DNA of 64,000 bases from Nonomuraea jabiensis (lineage in GTDB: Bacteria; Actinomycetota; Actinomycetes; Streptosporangiales; Streptosporangiaceae): contig NZ_JACHMB010000001.1 of NCBI RefSeq assembly GCF_014204795.1, forward strand, positions 9,312,501 to 9,376,500. Reading direction: 5' to 3'. This document shows positions 33,234-42,791 of this stretch, piece by piece. A program made the position numbers and the translations under genes. The notes under the pieces were generated by a model, which worked only from the letters and a program-made list of their open reading frames with translations, had not been told where the DNA came from and did not search any database. Within the stretch, counting starts at the first letter, position 1. Each line of letters starts with the position of its first letter.

Positions 33234-35922
33234 GTGCCGGGGGCTCCTCTTCCTCCGGGTGCTGGGACGCGGACGGGCGGCGCATCATCGAAGGATCGGC
33301 GTATGCCAGGTAGCCGTACCTGGCATACCAGCTCGCCTGCTGCATTTCCTTCTCGCGACGATCAAGATCGCGGAGTTGCGCTGCCGCCCGTGGCGCTTCG
33401 TCAGTGTGGCCGGTGGCGATCGCCTCGCGGTACCAGTGTCTGGCCTGCTCAAAATCGCCTAGCTTCTCCTCCAGCATGCCCAGGTTGTTCATCGCCTTGG
33501 GTGCCACTTCGTGATGGCCTGTGGCGGCCGTTTCGCCGTACCAGCGCCGCGCCTCAGCTGTATCTCCCTGCTCTTCCTCCAGCATGCCGAGGTTGGCCAT
33601 CGCCCGTGGCGCTCCGTCGGTGTGGCCGGTGGCGATCGCCTCGCGGTACCAGTGTCTGGCCTGCTCAAAATCGCCTAGCTTCTCCTCCAATACGCCGAGG
33701 TTGGTCATCGCCTTGGGTGCCTCTTCGGGGTGGTCGGTGGCGATCGCGTCTCGGTACCAGTGCTGAGCCCCGGTCAGATTGCCCAACGCCTCCTCCAACA
33801 TCCCGAGACAGCGCATGGCCACAGGCGCCTGATCAGAATGGCCAGTAGCGATCGCCTTCCGATACCAGCGTCCGGCCTCCCCTAGATCACCCTGCCGCTT
33901 CTCCAGCACGCCGAGGCTGACCATCGCATGGGGCGCGCCATCTGGGTGGCCGGTGGCGATCGCCTCGCGGTACCAGTGTCTGGCCTGCTCAAAATCGCCT
34001 AGCTCTTCCTCCAGCATGCCCAGGTTGTTCATCGCCTTGGGTGCCACTTCGTGATGGCCTGTGGCGGCCGTTTCGCCGTACCAGCGCCGCGCCTCAGCTG
34101 TATCTCCCTGCTCTTCCTCCAGCATGCCGAGGTTGGCCATCGCCCGTGGCGCTCCGTCGGTGTGGCCGGTGGCGATCGCCTCGCGGTACCAGTGTCTGGC
34201 CTGCTCAAAATCGCCTAGCTTCTCCTCCAATACGCCAAGGTTGGTCATCGCCTTGGGTGCCTCTTCGGGGTGGTCGGTGGCGATCGCGTCTCGGTACCAG
34301 TGCTGAGCCCCGGTCAGATTGCCCAACGCCTCCTCCAACATCCCGAGACAGCGCATGGCCACAGGCGCCTGATCGGGGTGGCCGGTGGCGATCGCCTCGC
34401 GGTACCAGCGGCGCGCCTCCTCCACATTCCCCTGCTGCTTCTCCAGCACCCCGAGGTTGACCATCGCCCTGGGTGCCACATCGAGGTGGCCGGTGGCGAT
34501 GATCTTGCCCCACCAACGGCGCGCCCCGTCGAAGTCCTCACTCTCAGACAGCCACACGCCGATCCGAAACAGGACTGTGGCGTCGATGTCGGCGTCAGAG
34601 TGGTCGAGGAGCATGATCGCGGCCGGATATGCCTGCCGCTCTAGGGCGGCGTAGCCGATGTCGCGGCGCTGGTCTGCCTCAAAGTACTGATCGGCGTAAG
34701 TCCATAGGGCGTCGTAGACGGGCCAGGCGGCCGGTTCTTCGGGCTCTTCGGCGAGTGCGGTCAGCAGCGGATGTGGGGCATAACGGCGGCCGGAGCCGGT
34801 GGCTTGCTGATAGATCAGCCGGGGGCGGGCGGGGCTGTCGGCAGCCATGGCCCAGGTTAAGGCCGCACGGCGGCCGGTGACGGGGATCGGCGTGTCCAGC
34901 GGCAGGTCGACGATCTCCCGCCTGTACTGCGCGAACAGGTGCTTGAGGATGTCGGCGGTGAGCAGCCGGTGGGTGTCCAGCCGTAGTCGGTACCAGTCGG
35001 TGACGGCGTGCAGCAGCGTGACGCGGTCGGTGGACTGTTCGCCCTCGCGGGTCAGGGCACGGCGGAGCTCTTCCCAGGAGACCATGAGCCGCCCCATCAG
35101 CACATCGTGCCCTTCAGCCAGAATCGGGCGCAGCTCGGCGTAGGTGTCGCAGTCGCGCAGCGCGTGGCGCTCGGCCGGGCTGATCGCAGCAAGGTCGGCC
35201 TGGACGGCGCGCTGGTCGAGGAATGCCTCCAGCTGGGCGTCCGGAGGTTGTTCATGGTCAGGTCCACGGGTGAGCGTGACCGCGATCCGCAAGGTAGCGG
35301 GCAGCGTGTCCAGCGCTAGGCTCGCCAGGTCGCCGGCCCGCTCGGGCGGCAGGCCATCCAGCCACAGCACCGCGTCGGCCGTCTTGGCTCTGGCGGTCAG
35401 GTGGGCGGCATGCTGGAGCACCTGCTGCAGCGGCAGGCTAGGGTCGTGGTGGAAGGCCATGATCCGGTAGTGGCCGGGCAGATGGGTCAATACCGCATGC
35501 GCCAGCGTGGCGGTGCAGCCCGCGAGCCGGGGCCCGCGCACGACGATGAGGCGTTTGCCGCCAGTCAGCGCTTCGTGCAGGACGGCGTCGACGTCGCGCG
35601 GGATGTAGGGCGGCTGCTGGCCGGTGGCGAACCGGTTGGCGTGCACGCCCAGGTCGCGTGGGGTGACCTCGCGTAACGTCTTGGGGCGGCCGCTCGTGTC
35701 GGTCAGCTGGGGCCACAGCACCGGCGTGATGGAGCCGGCGACGGCGTCACACCGGGCCAGCCATTGCTGCAGCGTCTCGGCCAGCGCCGCCAGCACCAGG
35801 CCCGTGATGAGCCAAAGCGGCTGCAGGGTGGTGCCGTTGAGGATCTGGTTGATCGCCACGCCGACGGTGACCGTTAGCACCGCCACCGCGGCGACGCGCG
35901 CCAGGGCTCGTGCTGCCTTCAT
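33226..35922 (-). CDS. Membrane-anchored NTPase-like protein with TPR repeats
   Basis: 898 residues. Two membrane segments at the N-terminus (ARVAAVAVLTVTVGVAINQI and LWLITGLVLAALAETL). An NTPase-like domain follows at about residues 80-330: RLIVVRGPRLAGCTATLAHAVL sits where a Walker A loop would be, but the Lys is absent, and DAVLWLDGLPP resembles Walker B. From about residue 420 there are a dozen 36-residue tetratricopeptide/Sel1-like units of the type EEARRWYREAIATGHPDQAP-xAMxxLGxLEE. The plan is that of STAND-type signalling proteins with a TPR sensor. Located between the broken tnpA and the DUF3800 gene, same strand. Conflict-system function is inference. Confidence 0.8.
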   Translation of the reverse strand: MKAARALARVAAVAVLTVTVGVAINQILNGTTLQPLWLITGLVLAALAETLQQWLARCDAVAGSITPVLWPQLTDTSGRPKTLREVTPRDLGVHANRFATGQQPPYIPRDVDAVLHEALTGGKRLIVVRGPRLAGCTATLAHAVLTHLPGHYRIMAFHHDPSLPLQQVLQHAAHLTARAKTADAVLWLDGLPPERAGDLASLALDTLPATLRIAVTLTRGPDHEQPPDAQLEAFLDQRAVQADLAAISPAERHALRDCDTYAELRPILAEGHDVLMGRLMVSWEELRRALTREGEQSTDRVTLLHAVTDWYRLRLDTHRLLTADILKHLFAQYRREIVDLPLDTPIPVTGRRAALTWAMAADSPARPRLIYQQATGSGRRYAPHPLLTALAEEPEEPAAWPVYDALWTYADQYFEADQRRDIGYAALERQAYPAAIMLLDHSDADIDATVLFRIGVWLSESEDFDGARRWWGKIIATGHLDVAPRAMVNLGVLEKQQGNVEEARRWYREAIATGHPDQAPVAMRCLGMLEEALGNLTGAQHWYRDAIATDHPEEAPKAMTNLGVLEEKLGDFEQARHWYREAIATGHTDGAPRAMANLGMLEEEQGDTAEARRWYGETAATGHHEVAPKAMNNLGMLEEELGDFEQARHWYREAIATGHPDGAPHAMVSLGVLEKRQGDLGEAGRWYRKAIATGHSDQAPVAMRCLGMLEEALGNLTGAQHWYRDAIATDHPEEAPKAMTNLGVLEEKLGDFEQARHWYREAIATGHTDGAPRAMANLGMLEEEQGDTAEARRWYGETAATGHHEVAPKAMNNLGMLEEKLGDFEQARHWYREAIATGHTDEAPRAAAQLRDLDRREKEMQQASWYARYGYLAYADPSMMRRPSASQHPEEEEPPAPQ
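33406..34374. repeat. Recent 540-bp tandem duplication inside the TPR gene
   Basis: 33406-33834 and 33946-34374 are the same over 429 bp with three differences, offset by 540 bp, i.e. five 36-residue repeats. Within each copy the 108-bp units are more diverged, so the five-repeat block was copied recently. Confidence 0.9.
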
Positions 35923-35983
35923 GCCGCACTTCCACAGGGTGGTACTACGTGGTGGCGAATATCAGGAGAAGGGCAGGCCATGG

Positions 35984-38900
35984 CTAGTCGTCTCCGGGGT
36001 CGGCGGACGGGTTACGCAGCGGCCGCAGCCCGGTGCCGGGCGGCGGGGCGGTGAAGGTGTAGCGGCCCAGCAAGTTGATGTGGGCGTGGCCGAGCGGCGA
36101 CAGCCGGGCGACGTCCTGCTCGGCCACCGTCTGGCCAGCGGCGCGTAGGCCGGTCACGGCTGCGTCGATGTAGCGGGTGTTCCACAGCACCACCGCGTTC
36201 ACGACCAGGCCGAGCGTGCCGAGCTGGTCTTCCTGGCCTTCCCGGTAGGGCTGGCGCAGCTCGCCGCGCTGACCATGAAACAGCTTGCGAGCCAGCCGGT
36301 GCCGCGACTCCTGCACGGTCAGCTGGGTGTTGACGGCGCGCCGGTAGCCCTCGTCGACTGGGTCGATCAGGGCCAGCAGGTGCAGGGTCTTGGCGATGCG
36401 GCCGTACTCGGCGAAGACCTGGCCGAGCTTGCTGGGGTGGCCGTCGCGGCCGAGCATGCGCAGCAGGTCATAAGCGCGCACCTGGTTGGTGACCAGGGAG
36501 CCGGCCACGCGCAGCATGTCCGGCCAGTGGGCGCGGATCTTGGCCAGGTCGACACGGTGCCGGGCCAGCGCGTTCAGCGGCCCGTAGTCGCCCTCGGCCA
36601 CACCAGGCAGGGTGGCCCGCCAGAACCGCTGGTCGGCCAAGTCGGCGATGCGCGGTGAGAAGCGGTAGCCCAGCAGCCGGAACAGGCCGAACACGATGTC
36701 GCTGTAGGAGGCGGTGTCGGTGGCCACCAGCTCCGGCCTCGGCCCACCGTCCAGGTTGAGCAGAGTGTCCAGGATGAACAGCGAGTCGCGCACCGTGCCA
36801 GGCACCACCACCGCGCCGATCCCCGCGACCTGGTCATTGACGGCGTTCAGCCAGGTGATGCCGGCCTTGAGACCGAAGTAGCGGGGGCTGGGGGCGGCGT
36901 TGATGGTGCGGACCGGGACCACGAACCGCAGCCCGTCGACGCTGGCCACCAGCCCGCCGCCCCAGGCGGCCGCGACCGGGATCTTCGCCTGGGCGTCGAT
37001 CAGCCGCGCGTTGGCCGCCGCGTGAGTGTCAGCACGCAGGTAGTTCTGATCCACGTGCGAGAGTCGGTCGCGGGTCAGCGCCGCATGGCCCGGCTGGATC
37101 ACCGGGGTGCGACCCACGTTGCAGCTCTCGGCCACCAGCAGCGCCGCGACGGAGACAGGCAGGTCCTCCAGCCGGGAGGCGACCTTGGCCACGTGGGTGT
37201 AGGCGTCCAGGAAACCAGTCCAGGCGTGCACCTCCAGCAGCAGTTCGGGCAGGTCGACGCGAGGCAGCATGGCCGCCACCACGGCGCGCAGGGTCTTCAG
37301 CGACTCGCTCTCGCCGATCGCCTCCAGCCGGTCCACCGCCAGCTTCACCCGCCCGTCCTCGCCGGGCACCAGCCGCACGCTCGCCTCAGGCCCGGCCTGC
37401 TCCAGCCGGCGGGCCAGCAGCCGCCGCGCGGCGTCCAGTGCGCCGGTCAGCTCGGCCAGGTGCGCAGCGACGGGTGCGGCAAGTCCGAGACCGGCCAGCG
37501 TCTCGGCGCGCACTGCCTGCCACGCGGCCCCGTCCAGCAGCTGCGCCCGTGGGTCGGCCCACCGCACCGACGGGGCGGCGAACACATCGCGCCGGCGGAG
37601 CGCGCCGCGCAGCTGCTCCAGCACGCACAACACGTACGCGTCCCGGTCGACCGCGTTCTCGGGTAAATCCCGGTTGCGGAAGACGGCGCGCTGCCACATC
37701 GGCGGCACAAGCTCTTCGTCGATCTCCTCGGCCGTCAGCGGGCGCTGCCTGACACGGCGGCGGGCCAGCTCAGGCAGGCCGCCGACGGCGGCCAGGATCT
37801 GCCGTCCGGCCGGGGCCGCCGCCAGCGGCAGCGCCTGGGCCAGCAGGATCACAAACGGCCGCACCACCCCGTAGCGGGTGGCCAGCTGCTCGCGCATCGC
37901 GGCCTCACCGGCCGCATCGTCGGGCACCAGTTCCTCCACCCGCGCGGCCGCCGCCCGCACCAGCTCGCGCGGCGCGACCTGCTCCACCGCCCGCCAGGCC
38001 GCACCCACCTCTACCACCCCGGCATCGGCACCCGTCTCGGCGGCGGCCTGTTCCAGCACGTCCAGCACCGCGCGGGTAGCCCGAGCCAGCGTCCGCGAGG
38101 CGTGTTCCAGCTGAGGCAGCACCGCCAGCCGGTGCTGCTCGCTGGCCCGCCGGGAGGGGTTGATCAGCCGGGTGGCCATCAGCCGATCGAACAGATCCAG
38201 CGCGTCGTCGACCGCGACGGATTCCAACTGGCGGGTGGCGGCCAGCAGGGTCGCGGTCCGGCGCGGCTCGGCCAGCTCCTTCAAGGCAGGGGCCTTGGCG
38301 GTCAGCCCGTAGCGGGCCAACATCGCCAGCCGGTTGGCCCGGCACCCCGGACACCCTCGCGGCGCCCGCCCCGATGGCGCTCACCTCGGCCGCGCGGGCC
38401 AGCGCCTTCTCCAAGTCGGTGCCGGAGGTGCGGATGGGGGCGCGGCGCAGCCGCTCCCACTCACTGACCCGCTGCCCGGGCAGGACCTCCAGCAGCGCGC
38501 GCATCCGATCCGGCAGCTGCGGGTCAGCCTGACGTGCGGCGTCGGCCAACGTGCGATGCAGGCGTTCGGCGGCCTCGGCCCGCACCGTCACCGCCAGCCG
38601 GGCCAGCACGCTCACCCCGGGCAGCAGCACCCGGTGCCGGCGCAGCCATCCCACCGTCTGCTCGAACAGCGCCAGCGGCCCTTCGGCGTGCGTCCACGCC
38701 CGCCCGGCCATGAACTCCCGCAGCTGCGCGCTCGCCTGCGGGTCGGAGAAGTCCCGGTAGCCGCGGGCCGCCTGGATCTCCCAGGCGTGCTCGTAGGGAG
38801 TCATCTGCCGTTCGGTGTACCGCTTGACCACTGACGCGTCGCCGATCCCCAGCTGGCCCGCCAGGTAGTCGATGACCGGCCAGGGCACCTCCAAGGGATC

Positions 38901-39104
38901 AGAGGTCAGGAAGGTTCCCAAGAACCGCACGGTGCACAGCTGCAGAGCGAACCCCAGCCGGGTGTGATCACCCCGCCGCTTCCCGATCAGCTCGCGATCG
39001 GCCTCATCCAGCAGGAAGAACCGCTCCAGCTTCGCTTGCGTCGGCTCGCCGATGAAGCACCCGTAGGCTGCCACTTGATCATCAGACAGGAACTCAACCG
39101 TCAC
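35984..39104 (-). pseudogene. tnpA: Second Tn3-family transposase TnpA with a one-base frameshift
   Basis: N-terminal part (MTVEFLSDDQVAAYGCFIGEPTQAKLERFFLLDEADRELIGKRRGDHTRLGFALQLCTVRFLGTF, DUF4158) reads to about codon 255. An extra C in the CCC run at 38338-38340 then shifts the frame. The rest, from NRLAMLARYGLTAKAPALKEL, is intact: VASVDGLRFVVP and VATDTASYSDIVFGL hold the two catalytic Asp, and RLARKLFHGQRGELRQPYREGQEDQLGTLGLVVNAVVLWNTRYIDAAV is the conserved C-terminal block. Without the extra base the protein would have about 1,039 residues. A sequencing error in the C run is possible. Divergent from tnpR with the putative res site between. Confidence 0.88.
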
Positions 39105-39132
39105 ATGCTGTCATCGATAAGGATCAACGCGT

Positions 39133-39170
39133 CGCTACCGCTAATTCCTGAGGAGTTCCTCCTCAACCCC
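39133..39170 (+). repeat. 38-bp repeat, copy B (tnpR leader)
   Basis: Begins CGCTACCGCTAATTCCTG and ends at the base before the tnpR start region; it contains the likely GAGGAG ribosome site. 35 of 38 bases match 31160-31123 inverted. It lies in the 67-bp tnpA-tnpR gap where a res site is expected. Confidence 0.8.
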
Positions 39171-39171
39171 C

Positions 39172-39771
39172 ATGCTGTTCGGCTACGCGCGGGTGTCGAC
39201 CGCGGACCAGAACCCCGACCACCAGATCGACGCCCTGCTGCAGGCCGGAGTCGAGCAGGGCAACATCCACCTCGACACCGCCAGCGGCGCCAAATCCTCT
39301 CGCCCGAAGTTCGACCTGGTGATGCAGCTGCTGCGCGAGGGCGACACGTTGAAGGTCACCCGCCTGGACCGGTTGTCGCGGTCGGTGCTGCATCTGGTGA
39401 CGCTCGGCGCGGACCTGCGCGAGCGCAAGATCGGCCTGCACGTGATCGAGCAGGGCATCGACACCGCCACCGCCGAGGGCCGGGCGATGTTCGGGATGCT
39501 GTCGGTCCTGGCCGAACTGCAACGCGAACTCATCATCGCCAACACCGACGACGGCCTGGCCGCCGCCCGCGCCCGTGGTCGCGTCGGCGGACGCCGCCCC
39601 CGGCTCACCCCCGAACAAGCCACCCTCGCCCAAGAGCTCTACGACGCCCGCATCAGAACCGTGCAGCAGATCGCCGACCTCTTCGGCGTCCCCCGCTCCA
39701 CCGTCTACGGCCACCTCGACAAGAACACCACCGTGCTCCGCGAGCCGAAGAAGCGCCCCGCCGAAGCGTAA
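39172..39771 (+). CDS. tnpR: Serine resolvase TnpR
   Basis: 199 residues, normal size. MLFGYARVSTADQNPDHQIDAL carries the nucleophile Ser in YARVST. Further resolvase blocks are KVTRLDRLSRSVLHLV, MFGMLSVLAELQRELI (E helix) and a C-terminal helix-turn-helix AQELYDARIRTVQQIADLFGVPRSTVYGHL. It resolves cointegrates at a res site, usually located just upstream between divergent tnpA and tnpR, as the gap here. The element thus has resolvases of both the serine and tyrosine types. Confidence 0.95.
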   Translation: MLFGYARVSTADQNPDHQIDALLQAGVEQGNIHLDTASGAKSSRPKFDLVMQLLREGDTLKVTRLDRLSRSVLHLVTLGADLRERKIGLHVIEQGIDTATAEGRAMFGMLSVLAELQRELIIANTDDGLAAARARGRVGGRRPRLTPEQATLAQELYDARIRTVQQIADLFGVPRSTVYGHLDKNTTVLREPKKRPAEA

Positions 39772-39854
39772 CCAGCAGACAACGATCTTCAGTGGGCCTA
39801 CTTTGCGGCTCGCCGTAGCCTTCTTCTTCAGGGGTCCTGGGCCCTGACGGTGCG

Positions 39855-42380
39855 TCAGTACTGCCCGATGTAGTGCTGGACGCCGCCGCCCCTGGGGAGC
39901 CGCCGCGCCCACTCCGCGATCCTGCTCGGGGACGGGTCGTCGGACAGGACGGCCATTGCCAGGCCGGGCAGCGTGACGTTCTGCCGCCAGAGCTCCTGCC
40001 ACTGTTCGTACCGCAACGACAGGTAGCGTAGACGGCTCATCCGGCCCAGCGCGGCCAGGTCCATGACCGACGATCCGCACAGGTCCAGTGCGTAGAGCCG
40101 GGGCGCGGTGACCAGCGGTTCGAGGTCGACGGCGTGGTGCGCGCGCACCCGCACCGCGCGCAGCGTCGGATGGCCCGCGATCGGCGCCAGGTCGAGGGCC
40201 TCCACGTCCTGAAGCGTCAGCGCCTCGACGGCTGTGTCCCGGAGCGGGCTGAGATCGGCCGACCGGCACTGCGTCAGCTCCAACTTCAAGAGCCGGGTGC
40301 CGCGGACGGTGCCCAGATCGATGTCGCCCCCGCCCCGCACCCACAAACTCTGGGTGTTGTGGCCGGGATTCAGCACCTCACGACAGGCCCAGACTGTGGA
40401 CGCGTCGGGCGCGTTCTCGTTCTCCCGGGCGAGGGCCATGTCGCCGAGATCGATCCGCAGGTCGTCGTCCTCGCACGTCCAGTCGCCTCGCTCGAGTGCC
40501 TCCACGTGGCGGCGCAGCAGCGAGGTGACCGAGTCGGCGACGTAGGTGGGGCCGTCTCGCCGCAGGCCGATACGGATGACCTGGCCGGGTCGACCGCCCG
40601 GCCCGGGGTCCATGTCGACGGCGAGGTACTCGTTGTTCCCACCGTCGGCGAACGGGATCCAACCATCCCGGTCGATAGAACGCCGGACCGCCCCGGGCGG
40701 GCCGTCGTCCAGCATGATCCTCCATGGGTCCGGGTCGAACAGCGGCACGTTATCCACCCAGACGTGATCACTTCCCAGCTCGGACACAAAGGACGCTGAA
40801 AGCCAGTCGTAGCCATTGTCGATGAGTCCCAGATCATCATCGCCGTCCATCACGTCGTAGAGGGCGCGCAGATCGTCGGGAAGCGCGTGATCCAGGTCTG
40901 CGAACATTTCCTCGCGATCCGCCGCCGGCGGCGGCAGCTCATCGGAGTAGCCGAGGATCTCCTCGCGGCGCTGGAGGTAGGCGCGCAGCAGGCGGACCGC
41001 CTCGGCGGGATCCCCGGCCTGCGTCGGATCGGCGGGCCCGTCCACCTCATCGCCGGGACCGCTGGGCAGTGCCTCCTCGTCGAGGACGCAGGCGACGCCC
41101 GAGTTCTCCGCGCGACCGCCAACGGCGGCCTCGAACCACCCCGAAGGATGCACGACCATCGTGACCGCCGTACCACGGCCGAGGCGCAGCGCCTTGCGCA
41201 GGTCGAACGGGAGACCGTGGTTCTTGAGGGCGCCGTCGGGCAGGGTGTAATAGCCTCTGGTACCTCCGCCGATGGTGAACGTGGCGCGTCGCCAGCCGTC
41301 CGGGGCCCGGGCGGCGGTCTGTACCGCCAGGCGCCGCAGCACCTCGGTAGCCTGAGGGTTCTGCTCGTTATCCGCGGCCCGGCGGTCGGTCAACCGCCAG
41401 AAGTCCAGATGGCCGCGCAGACCGTCGTGGTCGGGGTCGGCGAGGATCTCCTCGGTGATCCACGGGGCGAGCCGGACCGCCTCGGCGAGATCGTCGAGCG
41501 CGGCGTCCTCGTCACCGAGCAACGCATGGACCCACCCGCGGTAGTGGTGCACCTTAGCGCCGGGGTGCAGGGCCGCGGCCTCATCGATCACCCGAAGTGC
41601 CTCGCGGGCACGCCCGGACTCGCCGAGCTCCAGCACCCGGGACAGCCAGCCGAGCAGATACCCGGGGTCCTCCCGGGTGGCGCGCTCCCAGTCCACCGGC
41701 CGGATGCCCGCCAGCAGACAGGTCGCGGGACCTGCCATGCCGCCGTCCGCCGCCCGTTCCAAGGCCGTGGCGGCCTCCACCGGATCGGCCTCCATCAGCA
41801 GCCAGCCACGCCACAGCTCGGCGAGTCCGGGTTCCGCACCAGCGGCCAACGCCCGATCGAACGACTCCAGCGCTACGTGCAGCATCCTCGCGTCCAACGC
41901 GGCGAACGCGACGTCCAGCCAGCGATCGGACGAGCCGTCCGCGGCGGCGATCGCGGGGATCAGCGGCCCCGCTGGGCGCCGGGGCATCTCCTCCAGCATG
42001 AACCCGCTGAGCCCGATCGGCCGCACCGACCGTTCCCGAAACACCGCCGCACGGGCCATCAGCGGCTTCAGAACGTTCTTGGCGAGAGTCCCGCCTGGTG
42101 ACGCCGCGGCGAGAAGGTCGAGCCCGGCGGCTGTCCGGTCGACGCCCTCGAAGCCCATCCCCGCGGGATCGGTGAAGCCGAGCACGTCGACCACGAAGAC
42201 CTCGTCGCCGGTCGCGAAGATCAGCCCTTTCGGGATGTCGCCTTCGCACCGCCCGGCCCGGGTGGTCCCGTAGGTGCAGCGCCAGAACGTCCCGTCCGGC
42301 CAGACGCGCTCCATCGTCCCGCTCCTGCGCCATTCCCAGCCCGCGGCCGCCAGCCGTTCGCGCACCCTCGCCTCCGTCAT
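39855..42380 (-). CDS. Large protein with TPR-, SMI1/KNR4- and leucine-rich-like regions
   Basis: 841 residues from the ATG at 42380 (a TTG at 42389 is less likely). Residues 1-150 form an unassigned domain (AGWEWRRSGTMERVWPDGTFWRCTYG). Residues about 150-320 look like TPR helices (LALESFDRALAAGAEPG, ALHPGAKVHHYRGWVHALLGDEDAALDDLAEAVRLAP). Residues about 470-640 resemble a SUKH (SMI1/KNR4) immunity domain: ALPDDLRALYDVMDGDDDLGLIDNGYDWLS...WIPFADGGNNEYLAVDMDPGPGG. The end holds leucine-rich-like repeats (LSPLRDTAVEALTLQDVEALDLAPIAGHPTLRAVRV). Last gene before the right end of the transposon. SUKH proteins serve as immunity proteins against many toxins; that role is inference here. Confidence 0.75.
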   Translation of the reverse strand: MTEARVRERLAAAGWEWRRSGTMERVWPDGTFWRCTYGTTRAGRCEGDIPKGLIFATGDEVFVVDVLGFTDPAGMGFEGVDRTAAGLDLLAAASPGGTLAKNVLKPLMARAAVFRERSVRPIGLSGFMLEEMPRRPAGPLIPAIAAADGSSDRWLDVAFAALDARMLHVALESFDRALAAGAEPGLAELWRGWLLMEADPVEAATALERAADGGMAGPATCLLAGIRPVDWERATREDPGYLLGWLSRVLELGESGRAREALRVIDEAAALHPGAKVHHYRGWVHALLGDEDAALDDLAEAVRLAPWITEEILADPDHDGLRGHLDFWRLTDRRAADNEQNPQATEVLRRLAVQTAARAPDGWRRATFTIGGGTRGYYTLPDGALKNHGLPFDLRKALRLGRGTAVTMVVHPSGWFEAAVGGRAENSGVACVLDEEALPSGPGDEVDGPADPTQAGDPAEAVRLLRAYLQRREEILGYSDELPPPAADREEMFADLDHALPDDLRALYDVMDGDDDLGLIDNGYDWLSASFVSELGSDHVWVDNVPLFDPDPWRIMLDDGPPGAVRRSIDRDGWIPFADGGNNEYLAVDMDPGPGGRPGQVIRIGLRRDGPTYVADSVTSLLRRHVEALERGDWTCEDDDLRIDLGDMALARENENAPDASTVWACREVLNPGHNTQSLWVRGGGDIDLGTVRGTRLLKLELTQCRSADLSPLRDTAVEALTLQDVEALDLAPIAGHPTLRAVRVRAHHAVDLEPLVTAPRLYALDLCGSSVMDLAALGRMSRLRYLSLRYEQWQELWRQNVTLPGLAMAVLSDDPSPSRIAEWARRLPRGGGVQHYIGQY

Positions 42381-42752
42381 GGCACCCAATTATGGGACGC
42401 CAAGATCACCCATGACGGACTTATAGTCAGACGGCGGGGCCGTTCGACAACGGGAGGCGGCATCGCTCGGCCTCGTCGAGCTCGGCGATCTGTTCGCGCC
42501 GCTGCGCGCCCAGCTTGCTCGCGCCCGGCGGATGATCGGCGGAAACACTCGGAGATAACGCGAGACGGCCAGCCAACAGCCCGGCGCGCCCAGAGACACC
42601 AACGCCGGACCGCACTGGGCGATCTGCCCGACCAGAGCGTCCCGTCCCCCGATCAGCCTGACCGAGAAACAACCCTGTCGACCTGCGAATCAGTGCTAAG
42701 CGCTAATACCCGGCCGGATCTTCCCGCTCTGAGCAGGGATAACGCAATCGCG
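42381..42752. other. Right subterminal region of the transposon without a gene
   Basis: About 370 bp between the SUKH-like start and the right inverted repeat. Small open frames only, no recognisable domain. It includes an AGTGCTAAGCGCTAAT segment with an internal AGCGCT palindrome near 42693. Confidence 0.45.
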
Positions 42753-42785
42753 TGTACCTGGTGACAGCTTCGTTAACGACAGGCC
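42753..42785 (-). repeat. Right terminal inverted repeat
   Basis: Inverted copy of 24717-24749: 27 identical bases from the outer end, then one mismatch, then five matches. The outer base 42785 is followed directly by TACGAC. Confidence 0.9.
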
Positions 42786-42791
42786 TACGAC
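42786..42791 (+). repeat. Right target-site duplication TACGAC
   Basis: Same six bases as 24711-24716, directly outside the right inverted repeat. Confidence 0.88.

Larger units (their letters stand above)
24717..42785. mobile_element. 18,069-bp Tn3-family transposon with passenger genes
   Basis: Bounded by inverted repeats (27 bp identical, extending imperfectly to about 50 bp) and by a TACGAC duplication. It interrupts one gene whose halves rejoin in frame, which proves insertion of the whole segment as a unit. Contents in order: tnpA (+), anti-sigma-like and ECF sigma genes (-), tyrosine recombinase (+), second tyrosine recombinase (-), DUF3800 gene (-), membrane NTPase-like TPR gene (-), a frameshifted second tnpA (-), serine resolvase tnpR (+), and an LRR/SUKH-like gene (-). 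Which TnpA owns the ends is not settled; the tnpA/tnpR pair could be a nested or captured element. Confidence 0.88.

Noticed and set aside
33240..34460. Plus-strand open frames of 80-240 codons with repeated sequences across from the TPR gene
   Set aside because: They are antisense copies of the TPR repeat and repeat only because the gene does.
31123..39170. The 38-bp inverted repeat as terminal repeats of an 8-kb transposon
   Set aside because: One copy is inside a coding tail and the other in the res position of tnpR, there is no target duplication at the outer sides, and the segment would split tnpA from tnpR.
39775..39855. GGGGTCCTGGGCCC region after tnpR as an inner Tn3 end
   Set aside because: The GGGG points the wrong way for a right end and no matching inverse was found next to the tnpA 3' end (35923-35984).
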